DNA of 53,358 nucleotides from Puniceibacterium antarcticum (GTDB lineage Bacteria; Pseudomonadota; Alphaproteobacteria; Rhodobacterales; Rhodobacteraceae), in NCBI RefSeq assembly GCF_002760615.1, contig NZ_AWWI01000048.1, positions 1 to 53,358 of the forward strand, written 5' to 3'. Position numbers and translations under genes: made by a program. Shown in pieces: positions 34,250 to 43,264 of the stretch. The notes beneath the pieces were generated by a model. That model did no database searches. It was not told the DNA's origin and worked only from the letters and a program-made list of their open reading frames with translations. Every line of letters begins with the position of its first letter. Position 1 is the stretch's first letter.

Positions 34250-35145
34250 CGTGGTCCCTTCAGTTGTGCCTGGTCCGCGCAGTATTGCGCTATTTCTGCA
34301 TGGGTCGCGATCCAGGCATCGCCTGTGGCACGAATATGCGACAGCAGCTCGTCAAGTATAAAGATGCGAGAACGATAGCCCGTTACATGTGGGTGCATGG
34401 TGAGCAAAAACAGCCCGCCTTCGTCGCGCGCGCCGTCAAATTCGCGTCGAAAGATGTCCAGAACTGCCTCTGGCGGGGTATAGGGGCGCTGCGCGCCGTG
34501 GCGGTTCATCATGAAATAGACCGCATCGTCGCGGATCCATTCAACAGGCAGCTCCACGATACCTGTGGGCTGGCCACGATCCAGGATCTCGTAGGGGTCG
34601 TCATCCGAAAAGAGAGAGCTGTCGTAAAGCAGATCCATCTCGCGCGCGATGGACAAAGTGGCGTCGCTGTAATCCCAGGACGGGGTGCGCATGCCTACAG
34701 GACGGATGCCGGTCAACCGCTCCAGCATGTCAGAGGCCCGCAGCATCAGGTCGCGTTCCACGGCTGGGGGCACTTGCGTGTTGCGTTCGTGGATCCAGCC
34801 GTGCAGCCCGATCTCGTGCCCCTCGTCTGCCAGCATGCGCTGTTCTTCGGGGTGCAGCAGGGCGGACACGGCGGGGACGAAAAAGCTGGCCTTGGCACTG
34901 TGCTTGTCCAGAACGTGCCTGATGCGCGGGATGCCCCGGCGCGCGCCGTATTCCCCCCAGCTGAGCCGGGCGAGACTGGTCGCGCCGTCGCGCAATTCAT
35001 TGGTTTCGTGATCGCTGTCAAAGCTGAGCGCCACGGCGCAGCGGGCACCGTTCGGCCAGCTTTGTGGCAGAAGGTTGCGCCCGGCGCGGACCTGTTCGAC
35101 GCGGGTGCGCCAGGTGGATTCGTCCCAGTCATGTGGTTCGCTCAT
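34246..35145 (-). CDS. Polysaccharide-deacetylase (NodB/PuuE)-family amidohydrolase
   Basis: A 299-residue protein of the CE4-like family. Metal-site motifs: ALSFDSDHETNE (residues 39-50, instead of TFDDG), EGHEIGLHGWIHE with the zinc His pair, and GMRTPSWDYSD. WGEYGARRGIPRI and KASFFVPAV place it in the PgdA-of-Helicobacter/PuuE-like branch, which includes allantoinase and cyclic imide hydrolases rather than chitin deacetylases. No signal peptide, so it acts in the cytoplasm on a small molecule. In the gntR operon; overlaps both neighbours by four bases. Confidence 0.85.
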   Translation of the reverse strand: MSEPHDWDESTWRTRVEQVRAGRNLLPQSWPNGARCAVALSFDSDHETNELRDGATSLARLSWGEYGARRGIPRIRHVLDKHSAKASFFVPAVSALLHPEEQRMLADEGHEIGLHGWIHERNTQVPPAVERDLMLRASDMLERLTGIRPVGMRTPSWDYSDATLSIAREMDLLYDSSLFSDDDPYEILDRGQPTGIVELPVEWIRDDAVYFMMNRHGAQRPYTPPEAVLDIFRREFDGARDEGGLFLLTMHPHVTGYRSRIFILDELLSHIRATGDAWIATHAEIAQYCADQAQLKGPR

Positions 35146-35885
35146 GCGTGTCCTCCGTCAACGCTTAGAATCTGGCCAGTGATCCAGCCGGCGCGTTCGC
35201 TGGCCAGAAAGGTGACTGCATCTGCTATGTCCTGCGGATCGCCAAGGCGGCGCATATGGGTTGCCTCAACAATCTGTTTCTGCCGCTCGGGTCCGAAGGC
35301 ATCCCACTGTTTGCGGCTGGACGGGTTGGACAGCACAAACCCCGGCGCAACCGAATTTACAGTGATCCCAAAGGGGCCAAGTTCCAGCGCAAGCTGTTTC
35401 GTCAGCCCCACCAGCGCGTGTTTCGCCGCGGCGTAGGCCTGAATGCCGGTGAGGGTGGGGCGCAGCCCCGCGCCGGAAGAAATGGTGATGATCCGCCCTG
35501 ATTTCTGCGCCTTCAGATGGGGCGCTGCGGCCTGCGCGCACCACATCGCGGCATGCACATTGGCTGCAAAGATGGCCTGCCAGTCGGCGGTGTCGATCTG
35601 CTCGATCGGGCGACCCACCTGACCGCGCACGCCGCCGGCGGCAGTGACAAGACCGTCAATGCATCCGTGTGTCTGTGTGATCTGGGCGAAAACCTCGGCC
35701 ACCGCGGCACGATCCCCCAGGTCGGCGGTGTGAAGCGTGGCGGGCAGACCGCTCATGCCTTCTGCGTCGATGTCGATGGCAGCCACGGTCGCCCCGGAAG
35801 CGCAAAGCTGGTGAACGATGGATGCGCCGATTCCCTGGGCGGCGCCCGTGACTGCAAAGGTCTTGCCGCTCAGATCCAGGTTCAT
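35142..35885 (-). CDS. Short-chain dehydrogenase/reductase
   Basis: A 247-residue classical SDR: TGAAQGIGASI cofactor loop (residues 13-23), DIDAEG acidic stretch after beta-2 suggesting NAD(H) preference, ITISSGAGLRPTLTGIQAYA with catalytic Ser, and YAAAKHALVGL with catalytic Tyr/Lys. C-terminus ITGQILSVDGG is standard. Substrate unknown; position in the operon suggests oxidation or reduction of a product released from the imported compound. Confidence 0.92.
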   Translation of the reverse strand: MNLDLSGKTFAVTGAAQGIGASIVHQLCASGATVAAIDIDAEGMSGLPATLHTADLGDRAAVAEVFAQITQTHGCIDGLVTAAGGVRGQVGRPIEQIDTADWQAIFAANVHAAMWCAQAAAPHLKAQKSGRIITISSGAGLRPTLTGIQAYAAAKHALVGLTKQLALELGPFGITVNSVAPGFVLSNPSSRKQWDAFGPERQKQIVEATHMRRLGDPQDIADAVTFLASERAGWITGQILSVDGGHA

Positions 35886-36892
35886 GCTGACACCAGAAGG
35901 CCGGGCAGATCGGAGGATTGCGAACGACTGCCATCCTCGATCTGGTGGATCAGCGCGACCATGCGGGCGAGTGTCGGCATTGGCAGGCCATGCGGCTGCG
36001 CGATCTCAAGCATCACGCCCATTTGCGCGTCAACCTCGGTCTTGCGTTTGCGCACGGCCAGATCGCGCCAGATCCCGGAATGGGTCTTTGCGGTCTTGCT
36101 GTTATGCGCAACCATTTGTGCGAGAGAGGCGTCCATGCCAGCCTTATCTCCGGCCAGGAAGGCTGCGGGGTCAAAGCCGTTGAAGCCCAGCGGGGATACG
36201 CCTTCGGCGGCAGCAAGGCGCATCACCTCTTGACCCAGCGCGCAATAGGCATCGCGGTGTTCGGGGCGCGCCATGGCGTCCGACATGCTGTCCGGGGTTA
36301 GCGCGGTGCAAAACAGCAGCGCGCCATATCCCATCTTCCCCCAGAGATAGCCCCAGATATTCTCTGTCAGCACCGCATTGGGTTCGACCAGCGACAGCAG
36401 TGCATGGATGTGGCGCACGCGGTCTGTCGTCTTGCCGTCAAGTTCCCCCACGGCGACGGCCGCGCGGTTGCCATAGAGGATCCGGCCAGGTTCCAGCCAG
36501 TCAGCGCCGAAATTGACGAAACAGCCCACGGTGCGGTTTGTCCCGATCCGCTCTGCTATGACACGTTCGTTCAGCCCGTTCTGTGCCGATACTATGTAGC
36601 CATCCGGCGCAAGATGCGACAGGCACATATCCAGTGCCGCGTCTGTATGATGGGCTTTCACGGCCAGAATGATGCAGTCGAACTGGCCGTGAAGCTCATC
36701 GGGTGTCGAAGCAGGCAGCACTTGGGTGAACGCATCGACCGGGCCTTCGATCTGCAACCCGGGTCCGCGTATGGCGATCACGTGATCCGTGACCACATCG
36801 ACCATGTGCACCGCATGACCCGCGCGGGCCAGCGTGGCGCCGATGACCCCGCCGATGGCCCCGGCACCCCAGATAAGGATCGGAGTGTTCAC
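35882..36892 (-). CDS. Ketopantoate reductase-like dehydrogenase (ApbA/PanE family)
   Basis: A 336-residue protein: Rossmann start PILIWGAGAIGGVIGATLAR, FDCIILAVKAHHTDAAL, YIVSAQNGLNERVIAERIG and a helical C-terminal domain with WGYLWGKMGYGALLFCTALT. The family reduces 2-keto acids such as ketopantoate with NADPH. A GTG start at 36892 is chosen: it overlaps the preceding stop (GTGA) and the Rossmann motif follows at once. In a catabolic operon it is unlikely to be the housekeeping PanE. Confidence 0.88.
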   Translation of the reverse strand: MNTPILIWGAGAIGGVIGATLARAGHAVHMVDVVTDHVIAIRGPGLQIEGPVDAFTQVLPASTPDELHGQFDCIILAVKAHHTDAALDMCLSHLAPDGYIVSAQNGLNERVIAERIGTNRTVGCFVNFGADWLEPGRILYGNRAAVAVGELDGKTTDRVRHIHALLSLVEPNAVLTENIWGYLWGKMGYGALLFCTALTPDSMSDAMARPEHRDAYCALGQEVMRLAAAEGVSPLGFNGFDPAAFLAGDKAGMDASLAQMVAHNSKTAKTHSGIWRDLAVRKRKTEVDAQMGVMLEIAQPHGLPMPTLARMVALIHQIEDGSRSQSSDLPGLLVSA

Positions 36893-37590
36893 GCCCAGTC
36901 GCCTTCGAGCAGGGCACGCGTTTCCGCGACAGCGGTTTCCCACAGTCGGTCGGTCACCTCATCTGGCTTTTGATAGACCCCGCCATAATTGCCGTCGCCG
37001 ATCAGTTCGCGCACGCCTTCAGCGTTGCGGTCACGCAGGCGGTCGAACGGCACAAACGGCTTTTGCGCGGTGGGCATTTCGCGTCCCGGAAGGCGCGTCC
37101 AAGGGAAATTCTCCATCCAGCTGGCATGGCTGGCCACAGGGTCGATCTGTTGCACGGCCTCCCATGTTTTCGGGGCGCGCCACCAATCGTGGAACCGGCA
37201 CCGGGCGCCGTCATGCGCCTCCATCCATTCGGCGGTGACGGGTTGCACCGGACTGTTGCCGCCGTGGCCATTGACGATCAGGATCCGGCGGAACCCGGTA
37301 GCGTAGAGACTGTCGAGGATGTCGCGCACAACGCTTGCATAGGTCGTGAGCTTGAGCGAAACCGTACCCGGAAAGCCCATGAAATAAGGGGTCAGCCCAT
37401 AGGGCACGGCAGGAAAGACCGGGATGCCCAAAGGTGCGGCGGCGTCGGCCGCGACCTTTTCGGACAAGATCGAGTCAACCGAAAGCGACAAATAGGCGTG
37501 TTGTTCTGTCGATCCAAGTGGCAGGACGGCGCGATCATCGGTCTTGAGGTATTCCTCGACGTCAAACCAGTTGGAGTCTGATATTTTCAT
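36889..37590 (-). CDS. Creatininase-family hydrolase
   Basis: A 233-residue protein: VLPLGSTEQHAYLSLSVDSI (metal-binding Glu-x-His and Asp), PYGLTPYFMGFPGTVSL, and RRILIVNGHGGNSPV. These are the binuclear metal motifs of creatininase-family amidohydrolases, which open cyclic amides (creatinine) or trim peptides (MftE). The family is normally 240-260 residues; this one is slightly short but complete. Starts at ATG 37590, overlapping the gntR stop by four bases. Confidence 0.88.
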   Translation of the reverse strand: MKISDSNWFDVEEYLKTDDRAVLPLGSTEQHAYLSLSVDSILSEKVAADAAAPLGIPVFPAVPYGLTPYFMGFPGTVSLKLTTYASVVRDILDSLYATGFRRILIVNGHGGNSPVQPVTAEWMEAHDGARCRFHDWWRAPKTWEAVQQIDPVASHASWMENFPWTRLPGREMPTAQKPFVPFDRLRDRNAEGVRELIGDGNYGGVYQKPDEVTDRLWETAVAETRALLEGDWA

Positions 37591-38576
37591 TCGGTGATAT
37601 CCTTTTGACGGGGCAGGGGGCGGCGGGCGGCGGTGACGGCTGGCAACAGTTCTGACCGGATCGCCTGTGGGTCTGGGGTGTGACGGTATTCAAATGCAAT
37701 CTGGCCGGGTCGTAGCCGTTCCCGCAGATAATCGGCACCGGTTGCATAGATCAGAACCTCGGCCGACGCGATGCGCGCATCTTCGTCCGGATCGTCGCGC
37801 AGAACCATAGTGAGATCCGGCACATGGGGCGCGAAGCGCTTGATTCCTGCCTTCATGATCGGCGCAAAACCGGGGAAATAGGAATAAGCCGCCACTTTCG
37901 CTTCGGGGGGGATGGTGGCCAGCGCGATGCGCGTTGCCTCGTTCGGGATAAGGGTCAGGCCGATCAGTGTGGCATGGGGCGCGATTTCGCGCAGGCGCGG
38001 CAAAAGGGTGCGGGGTGCTATGATCATGTCGATACCCTGCGGTAGGCCGTGTTCGATCTGATCCAGAGTTATCGCAGTCACGGTATCGCCCTCGGCAAGG
38101 TGAGCGCGGATGTCGGCGGCGTAGGATTCGGTGGCGTCATGAAAATTGCCGACCATCAGAAGATGCGCGGCCTGCGGGGGACAAGACTGGACCATGGACA
38201 TCCGCAACGCCAGATCTGAGGGCCCCATGCCGCAGGACTGCCCCAGCCGGATCAGATCGGCAATCGCGGCATCGACGCGCAAAAGAGTGTCACGGGGCGT
38301 GAGATTCGCAGAGGCACCCACAAAGGTGCCCGAGCCGGCACGCCCTTCTATATGGCCTGCGGATTGCAGGGCGGCATAGACAGATGACACGGTCACCGGC
38401 GAGATGCCGAGGTGTTTTCCCAAGGCACGGACCGAGGGCAGTTTCTGACCCGCAGCTATGTCGCCGGACGCGATGCCGAACTCCAGCGCACCGCGCAACT
38501 GGGCCGACACGGATACGTTTGCTTGCGGGTCTATGGCGCTGATGATGCGTTCAATCGCAGGGTCCAATTGTGCCAC
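37587..38576 (-). CDS. GntR-family transcriptional regulator with a PBP-like effector domain
   Basis: A 329-residue protein. Residues about 20-90 form the GntR winged helix: LRGALEFGIASGDIAAGQKL, PSVRALGKHLGISPVTVSSV and YAALQSAGHIEGRAGSGTFV. The C-terminal 230 residues have an alpha/beta pattern (HLLMVGNFHD, TVTAITLDQIEHGLPQGIDM, ATLIGLTLIPNEATRIALAT) like a two-lobed small-molecule sensor rather than an aminotransferase. It heads the leftward operon and is divergent from the transporter operon at 38743, so it probably controls both. Confidence 0.88.
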   Translation of the reverse strand: MAQLDPAIERIISAIDPQANVSVSAQLRGALEFGIASGDIAAGQKLPSVRALGKHLGISPVTVSSVYAALQSAGHIEGRAGSGTFVGASANLTPRDTLLRVDAAIADLIRLGQSCGMGPSDLALRMSMVQSCPPQAAHLLMVGNFHDATESYAADIRAHLAEGDTVTAITLDQIEHGLPQGIDMIIAPRTLLPRLREIAPHATLIGLTLIPNEATRIALATIPPEAKVAAYSYFPGFAPIMKAGIKRFAPHVPDLTMVLRDDPDEDARIASAEVLIYATGADYLRERLRPGQIAFEYRHTPDPQAIRSELLPAVTAARRPLPRQKDITE

Positions 38577-38742
38577 GTCCTTTAAGTCCTGTTACACTTA
38601 TCAGTAACGCTATGCCTTTTTATGGAGCATATAAAGCAAAGATTACCCCGTCTACAGCCTTTGGCGCCACAAAATTTCTTGACGCTTTGTAAATGCGCCT
38701 CTTACTGTATCAAAACATAATAACACTATCAGGGAGTCGAAA
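38577..38742. promoter_or_regulatory. Divergent control region between gntR and the transporter operon
   Basis: Plus-strand promoter candidate TTGACG (38679-38684), 18 bases, TACTGT (38703-38708). Two related boxes stand near the two gene starts: TTACACTTATCAG (38592-38604, inside the inverted repeat GTTAC-8-GTAAC at 38591-38608) and TAACACTATCAG (38721-38732), just downstream of the plus promoter. They are good candidates for GntR operators. GGAG precedes the ATG at 38743. Confidence 0.55.
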
Positions 38743-40308
38743 ATGACCAGGACGCTTTTGAAATCCGCTGTCGCAGCGGTTGCGCTTTTGGTGGCCATGC
38801 CCGCCACAGCGCAGGATTTGACCATCGGGTTGCGGGCTGGTCCCGACTCTATTGATCCGCATTGGTCGACCCTTGGCAGTCAAGCCGAAGCCCTGCGCCA
38901 TGTCTATGACACCGTTGTTGATGTTGATGAGACATTGCAGCTCAAGCCCGGTCTGGCGCTGAGCTGGGACGCGGTGGATGACACGACATGGGAGTTCAAG
39001 CTGCGCGAGGGCGTGACCTTCCATGACGGCACGCCCTTTACAGCCGAAGATGTCAAATTCTCGATCGAGCGTATCCCCGAAGTCACCGGCCCGATGTCGA
39101 TGACGCTCTATACCAAATTCGTGGACAGCGTCGAAGTGGTCGATGACTATACTTTGCGCGTAAAGACAAAGGGCAAGGCCCCGTCGCTGCCCAACGACTT
39201 TACCCGTCTGTTCGTCGTGCCTTCGGAAACCGGCATGGAGGCCCGCAACGAAGAGTTCAACTCGGGTGAAAAGGCGATCGGCACCGGCCCTTACAAGTTC
39301 GTCTCTTGGCAGCCCAAAGGTGACATGGTGCTGGAACGGTTCGATGACTACTGGGGCGATAAGCCCGCCTGGGAAACCGTGACCCGCAAGGAGATTCCGG
39401 ATGATGCCGCCCGCGTGGCGGCGCTTAAATCTGGGCAGGTGGATCTTATCAACTATGTTCCGGCCACCGATTACCTGTCGATGAAGAACGACAGTGATTT
39501 GGAAACGTTTGTTGCCGATTCAATCTACATCTTGAACATCGCCCCCAATGTGAAGGATGAAGAGCCGCAGCCGATCACCCTGAACGGTGAACCCGTTGAC
39601 GGAAATCCGCTGCAGGATCTGCGCGTACGCAAAGCGCTGGATCTGGCCATCAACCGCGACGTGCTGGTCAATATCGTGCTTGAAGGGCTGGGAACCCCTG
39701 CCAATCAGCTGATGCCTGAAGGATTCTTTGGCTATTCCGACGCGCTTGGCGTGCGCCCCTACGATATCGAGCAGGCCAAGGCCCTGTTGGCCGAAGCGGG
39801 CTATCCCGATGGGTTCGAAATTGACTTTACCTGCACCAACAACCGCGTTCCAGGCGATGCCGTGGTCTGCGAGGCGCTGGCACAGATGTGGTCGCGACTG
39901 GGTCTGAAGGTGAATGCCCAGGCTTTGAACGGCACAGTCTTCTTCCCCGCCGCCGCGCGCGAGGAATACACCATGACCATGTCCGCATGGGGCACCCTGA
40001 CGGGTGAGGCTGCTTATACCTATGGCGCTTTGGTGCACACCAAGGATGCCGAGAAAGGCTTTGGCAACTTCAACCGCACTGGGTACTCCAATGCAGAGTT
40101 CGACACGGTATTTGGTGAAGGCACCCAGACCCTGGACGCCGATGCGCGCGAGAAGCTCTATGAAGATGCGTCTGTGATTGCCATGGAAGACCGCGCGCTG
40201 ATCCCGACCGTGATTCTGCAAAGCGTCTGGGCCTCAAAGGCCGGTACGCTCGACTTTGCGCCGCGCACGGATCAGGAAACCCGTGCCTATGAAATCACGC
40301 CAGAGTAA
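38743..40308 (+). CDS. Peptide ABC transporter substrate-binding protein (SBP_bac_5)
   Basis: Periplasmic receptor of the DppA/OppA type, 521 residues with a Sec signal (LLKSAVAAVALLVAMPATA, cleaved before QDLTIG). Family landmarks: LTIGLRAGPDSIDPHWSTLG, WEFKLREGVTFHDGTPFTAE (signature), IGTGPYKFVSWQPKGD and VRKALDLAINRDVLV. Normal length. Leads the rightward operon of importer and carboxypeptidase genes; a strong hairpin follows it, consistent with the higher dosage usual for binding proteins. Confidence 0.93.
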   Translation: MTRTLLKSAVAAVALLVAMPATAQDLTIGLRAGPDSIDPHWSTLGSQAEALRHVYDTVVDVDETLQLKPGLALSWDAVDDTTWEFKLREGVTFHDGTPFTAEDVKFSIERIPEVTGPMSMTLYTKFVDSVEVVDDYTLRVKTKGKAPSLPNDFTRLFVVPSETGMEARNEEFNSGEKAIGTGPYKFVSWQPKGDMVLERFDDYWGDKPAWETVTRKEIPDDAARVAALKSGQVDLINYVPATDYLSMKNDSDLETFVADSIYILNIAPNVKDEEPQPITLNGEPVDGNPLQDLRVRKALDLAINRDVLVNIVLEGLGTPANQLMPEGFFGYSDALGVRPYDIEQAKALLAEAGYPDGFEIDFTCTNNRVPGDAVVCEALAQMWSRLGLKVNAQALNGTVFFPAAAREEYTMTMSAWGTLTGEAAYTYGALVHTKDAEKGFGNFNRTGYSNAEFDTVFGEGTQTLDADAREKLYEDASVIAMEDRALIPTVILQSVWASKAGTLDFAPRTDQETRAYEITPE

Positions 40309-40318
40309 TCCGGCCACT

Positions 40319-40347
40319 GGCCGCGCCCTTTCAGACAGGGCGCGGCC
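40319..40347 (+). terminator. Hairpin after the binding-protein gene
   Basis: Perfect 11-bp stem GGCCGCGCCCT / AGGGCGCGGCC with a 7-base loop, 11 bases after the stop and without T tract. Probably an mRNA stabiliser or attenuator that keeps binding-protein mRNA above transporter mRNA. Confidence 0.65.
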
Positions 40348-40392
40348 GCCTTGCGCCCCGGTGCGCATTCCCAACGTTACTTCGGAGGCATG

Positions 40393-41367
40393 ATGTTTGG
40401 CTTTCTTGCGCAACGCCTGTTTCAGGCGATTATCGTTGTTTTTGCCATGTCGATCATCGTCTTCGTCGGTGTCTATGCCATTGGCAACCCCATCGACGTC
40501 CTGATCGATCCGGGCGCCACCGCCGAAATTCGCGATAACCTGATCCGGCAATACGGTCTGGACCAACCGCTGTGGCGTCAATATCTGACGTTCCTTGGCA
40601 ATGTCGCCCAAGGCGACCTTGGCAAATCCATGGTCTATAACATCTCGGTGGTCGATCTGGTGTTTTCGCGGCTGCCGGCCACGTTAGAGTTGGTTCTGGT
40701 TTCGGTTGTCATCGCCACGGTGATCGGAATTCCGGCAGGCCTTTATGCCGGTTACCGCCCGAACGGGATCGCCGCCAAAGCGATCATGGCGCTTTCGGTG
40801 CTGGGCTTTTCCGTGCCGACCTTCTGGATCGGCATGCTGTTGATCATGCTGTTTGCGGTCAATCTGGGCTGGCTGCCGTCGGGCGGGCGTGGTGAGGTTG
40901 GCACGATTTTCGGTATCCCCACGTCGCTGGCCACCGCAAACGGCTGGAGCCATGTGATCATGCCCGCGATCAACCTATCGCTTTTCAAGATGGGTCTGCT
41001 GATCCGCCTGTCGCGGGCCGGTATGGTCGAGGCGATGAACACCGATTACGTCAAATTCGCCCGTGCACAGGGTCTGCCCGATGGTCAGATCGTCTTTCGC
41101 CATATTCTGCGCAACATCTCGATACCGATTGTTACAGTCTTTGGTCTGGAACTGGGGTCCACGCTGGCCTTTGCCGTGGTCACTGAAAGTGTCTTTACCT
41201 GGCCCGGAGTGGGCAAGCTGATCATCGATTCCATCCTGCAGCTCGATCGCCCGGTGATGGTGTCCTACCTGATCATGGTCGTGATCCTGTTCGTGCAGAT
41301 CAACCTGAGCGTCGATATCGTTTACGCCCGCCTTGACCCGCGAGTGCGGCTGAAAGGGGGCAAATGA
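40393..41367 (+). CDS. Peptide ABC transporter permease (DppB-like)
   Basis: A 324-residue inner-membrane permease with about six membrane segments: LAQRLFQAIIVVFAMSIIVF first, then the typical YGLDQPLWRQYLTFLGNVAQ loop and the EAA motif near LSRAGMVEAMNTDYVKFARA. ATG 40393 fits the GGAGG box at 40384-40388 better than the ATG three bases earlier. Overlaps the next permease gene by four bases. Confidence 0.92.
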   Translation: MFGFLAQRLFQAIIVVFAMSIIVFVGVYAIGNPIDVLIDPGATAEIRDNLIRQYGLDQPLWRQYLTFLGNVAQGDLGKSMVYNISVVDLVFSRLPATLELVLVSVVIATVIGIPAGLYAGYRPNGIAAKAIMALSVLGFSVPTFWIGMLLIMLFAVNLGWLPSGGRGEVGTIFGIPTSLATANGWSHVIMPAINLSLFKMGLLIRLSRAGMVEAMNTDYVKFARAQGLPDGQIVFRHILRNISIPIVTVFGLELGSTLAFAVVTESVFTWPGVGKLIIDSILQLDRPVMVSYLIMVVILFVQINLSVDIVYARLDPRVRLKGGK

Positions 41368-42299
41368 TGCCTGGCATTGTGCATGACAACGTTCTGACCG
41401 TGCCATCGGCCCCGCCGATTGAGACGCGCATCACACGCCTGCGCAACTTCTGGTCCGACTATTGCCGTTCGCCCATCGCCGTCGTCGCGTTGGTCGTGAT
41501 CCTTGTGCTGCTTTTCGTATCTTTCGGCGCGCCGCTTGTCTCACCACAGGATCCCTATGACATGGCAGCGCTGGACTGGCTGGATGCCTTTCTGCGCCCG
41601 GGCGACATCGGGTCAGGTGGCTATGTTCATATCCTTGGCACCGACAATGCCGGTCGCGATATGCTGTCGGCCATCTTTTATGGCTTGCAGACCAGCTTTA
41701 TCATCGGGCTGAGCGCCGGGGCGCTGGCGCTGCTGATCGGTGTCACAATCGGGCTGTGCGCCGCCTATTTCCGCGGCTGGGTCGAAACGGTCTTGATGCG
41801 TATTGTCGATCTGCAACTGTCGATGCCTGCGATCCTTCTGGCGCTGGTGCTGGTCGCGGTGCTGGGGCAGGGCGTGCCGCAGATCATCGGCGCGCTGGTC
41901 GTTGCGCAATACGCCTATTTCGCGCGCACCACGCATGGTGCCGCCACCGTCGAGCGCGGTAAGGATTACATCGAGGCGGCGCAATCAACCCCACTGCCCA
42001 CCTCGCGCGTGCTGTTCGCACATCTTCTGCCCAACGTCCTGCCGCCACTGATCGTCGTGGCAACGGTGCAGGTCGCCAGCGCCATCGCGCTGGAGGCAAC
42101 GCTCAGCTTTCTGGGTGTGGGCCTGCCACTGACCGAACCCTCGCTTGGCTCTCTGATCTCGAATGGGTTCAAATACATTCACTCAGACCGCTACTGGCTG
42201 TCGATCTATCCGGGGGTCTTCCTTATGGTCACCGTCGTCGCCATCAACCTGGTCGGCGATCAGGTCCGCACTGTCCTGGACCCAAGGAACGCCCGATGA
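41364..42299 (+). CDS. Peptide ABC transporter permease (DppC-like)
   Basis: A 311-residue permease. N-terminal segment VALVVILVLLFVSFGAPLVS, then HILGTDNAGRDMLSAIFYGL (the DppC G.D..GRD signature), and EAA loop RTTHGAATVERGKDYIEAAQ. Together with the DppB-like partner it forms the translocation pore. ATGA overlaps on both sides. Confidence 0.93.
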   Translation: MMPGIVHDNVLTVPSAPPIETRITRLRNFWSDYCRSPIAVVALVVILVLLFVSFGAPLVSPQDPYDMAALDWLDAFLRPGDIGSGGYVHILGTDNAGRDMLSAIFYGLQTSFIIGLSAGALALLIGVTIGLCAAYFRGWVETVLMRIVDLQLSMPAILLALVLVAVLGQGVPQIIGALVVAQYAYFARTTHGAATVERGKDYIEAAQSTPLPTSRVLFAHLLPNVLPPLIVVATVQVASAIALEATLSFLGVGLPLTEPSLGSLISNGFKYIHSDRYWLSIYPGVFLMVTVVAINLVGDQVRTVLDPRNAR

Positions 42300-43264
42300 T
42301 CCCTGCGCTGGAGGTTCGTGGCCTGACCACGCGTTTTGCCACCCGCAAGGGGTATGTGACTGCAGTCAACAACGTCAGCTTTTCGGTTGCACCGGGGCGG
42401 ATCATGGGCCTTGTGGGGGAAAGTGGATCCGGCAAGAGTGTCACCGCATTTTCCATCATGGGCCTGATTGACGCCCCGGGCGAGATTTCTGCCGGATCTG
42501 TGCGGATCGAAGGCGAGGATATGCGCCAAATGACACCTGAAGCGCAGCGCAAAATGCGCGGGCGGCGTGTGTCGATGGTGTTTCAGGATCCGATGATGAC
42601 GCTGAATCCTGTTCTGCGCGTTGGCGATCAGATGGCCATGGCTGTACAGGTGCATGATCGCGTGTCGAAAAAGGCTGCCTGGGAGCGGGCGCGTGACGCG
42701 CTTGACATCGTTGGCATCCCGGCGCCGACTGAACGGTTGCAGGCCTATCCCCATCAGCTGTCTGGTGGTATGCGCCAGCGCGTGGCCATCGCAACAGCCT
42801 TGCTGCATCGTCCGGCGGTCATCCTTGCAGATGAGCCGACGACGGCGCTGGATGTGTCGATACAGGGTCAGATCCTGGCAGAGGTGCGCCGTCTGGCCGA
42901 TGACACCGGCACCGCCATTGTCTGGGTCACCCATGATCTGGCGGTTGTGAGCTCTCTCGCTGATGACATTTGCGTCATGTATGCCGGGTGCATCGTTGAA
43001 CGCGGCACTGCCGATCAGGTGATCAACCACCCGTGTCATCCGTACACCCACGGGCTGATCCAGTCGGTTCCATCTCTGCACGAACCGGGGCGCAAGCTGC
43101 CGCAGATTCCGGGGTCGACGCCGCAGCTGTCGCAACTTCCCTCTGGATGCGCCTTTCGCAATCGTTGCGCCCATGCAACCGACCTTTGCCGCACCGATCC
43201 TCCCGATGCGGCGCGGGGAGAGCGGCGTGTCCTGTGCCATCACCCGCTGGAGGAAGAGGCATGA
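42296..43264 (+). CDS. Peptide ABC transporter ATP-binding protein (DppD-like)
   Basis: A 322-residue ATPase: Walker A GESGSGKSVTAFSIMG, Q-loop VFQDPMMTLNPVLRVG, signature LSGGMRQRVAIATALL, Walker B VILADEPTTALDVSIQ, switch His in VTHDLAVV. The C-terminal Cys-containing extension (CAFRNRCAHATDLCRTDPPD) is the iron-sulfur/oligopeptide type tail of DppD/OppD. Operon member with four-base overlaps. Confidence 0.94.
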   Translation: MIPALEVRGLTTRFATRKGYVTAVNNVSFSVAPGRIMGLVGESGSGKSVTAFSIMGLIDAPGEISAGSVRIEGEDMRQMTPEAQRKMRGRRVSMVFQDPMMTLNPVLRVGDQMAMAVQVHDRVSKKAAWERARDALDIVGIPAPTERLQAYPHQLSGGMRQRVAIATALLHRPAVILADEPTTALDVSIQGQILAEVRRLADDTGTAIVWVTHDLAVVSSLADDICVMYAGCIVERGTADQVINHPCHPYTHGLIQSVPSLHEPGRKLPQIPGSTPQLSQLPSGCAFRNRCAHATDLCRTDPPDAARGERRVLCHHPLEEEA

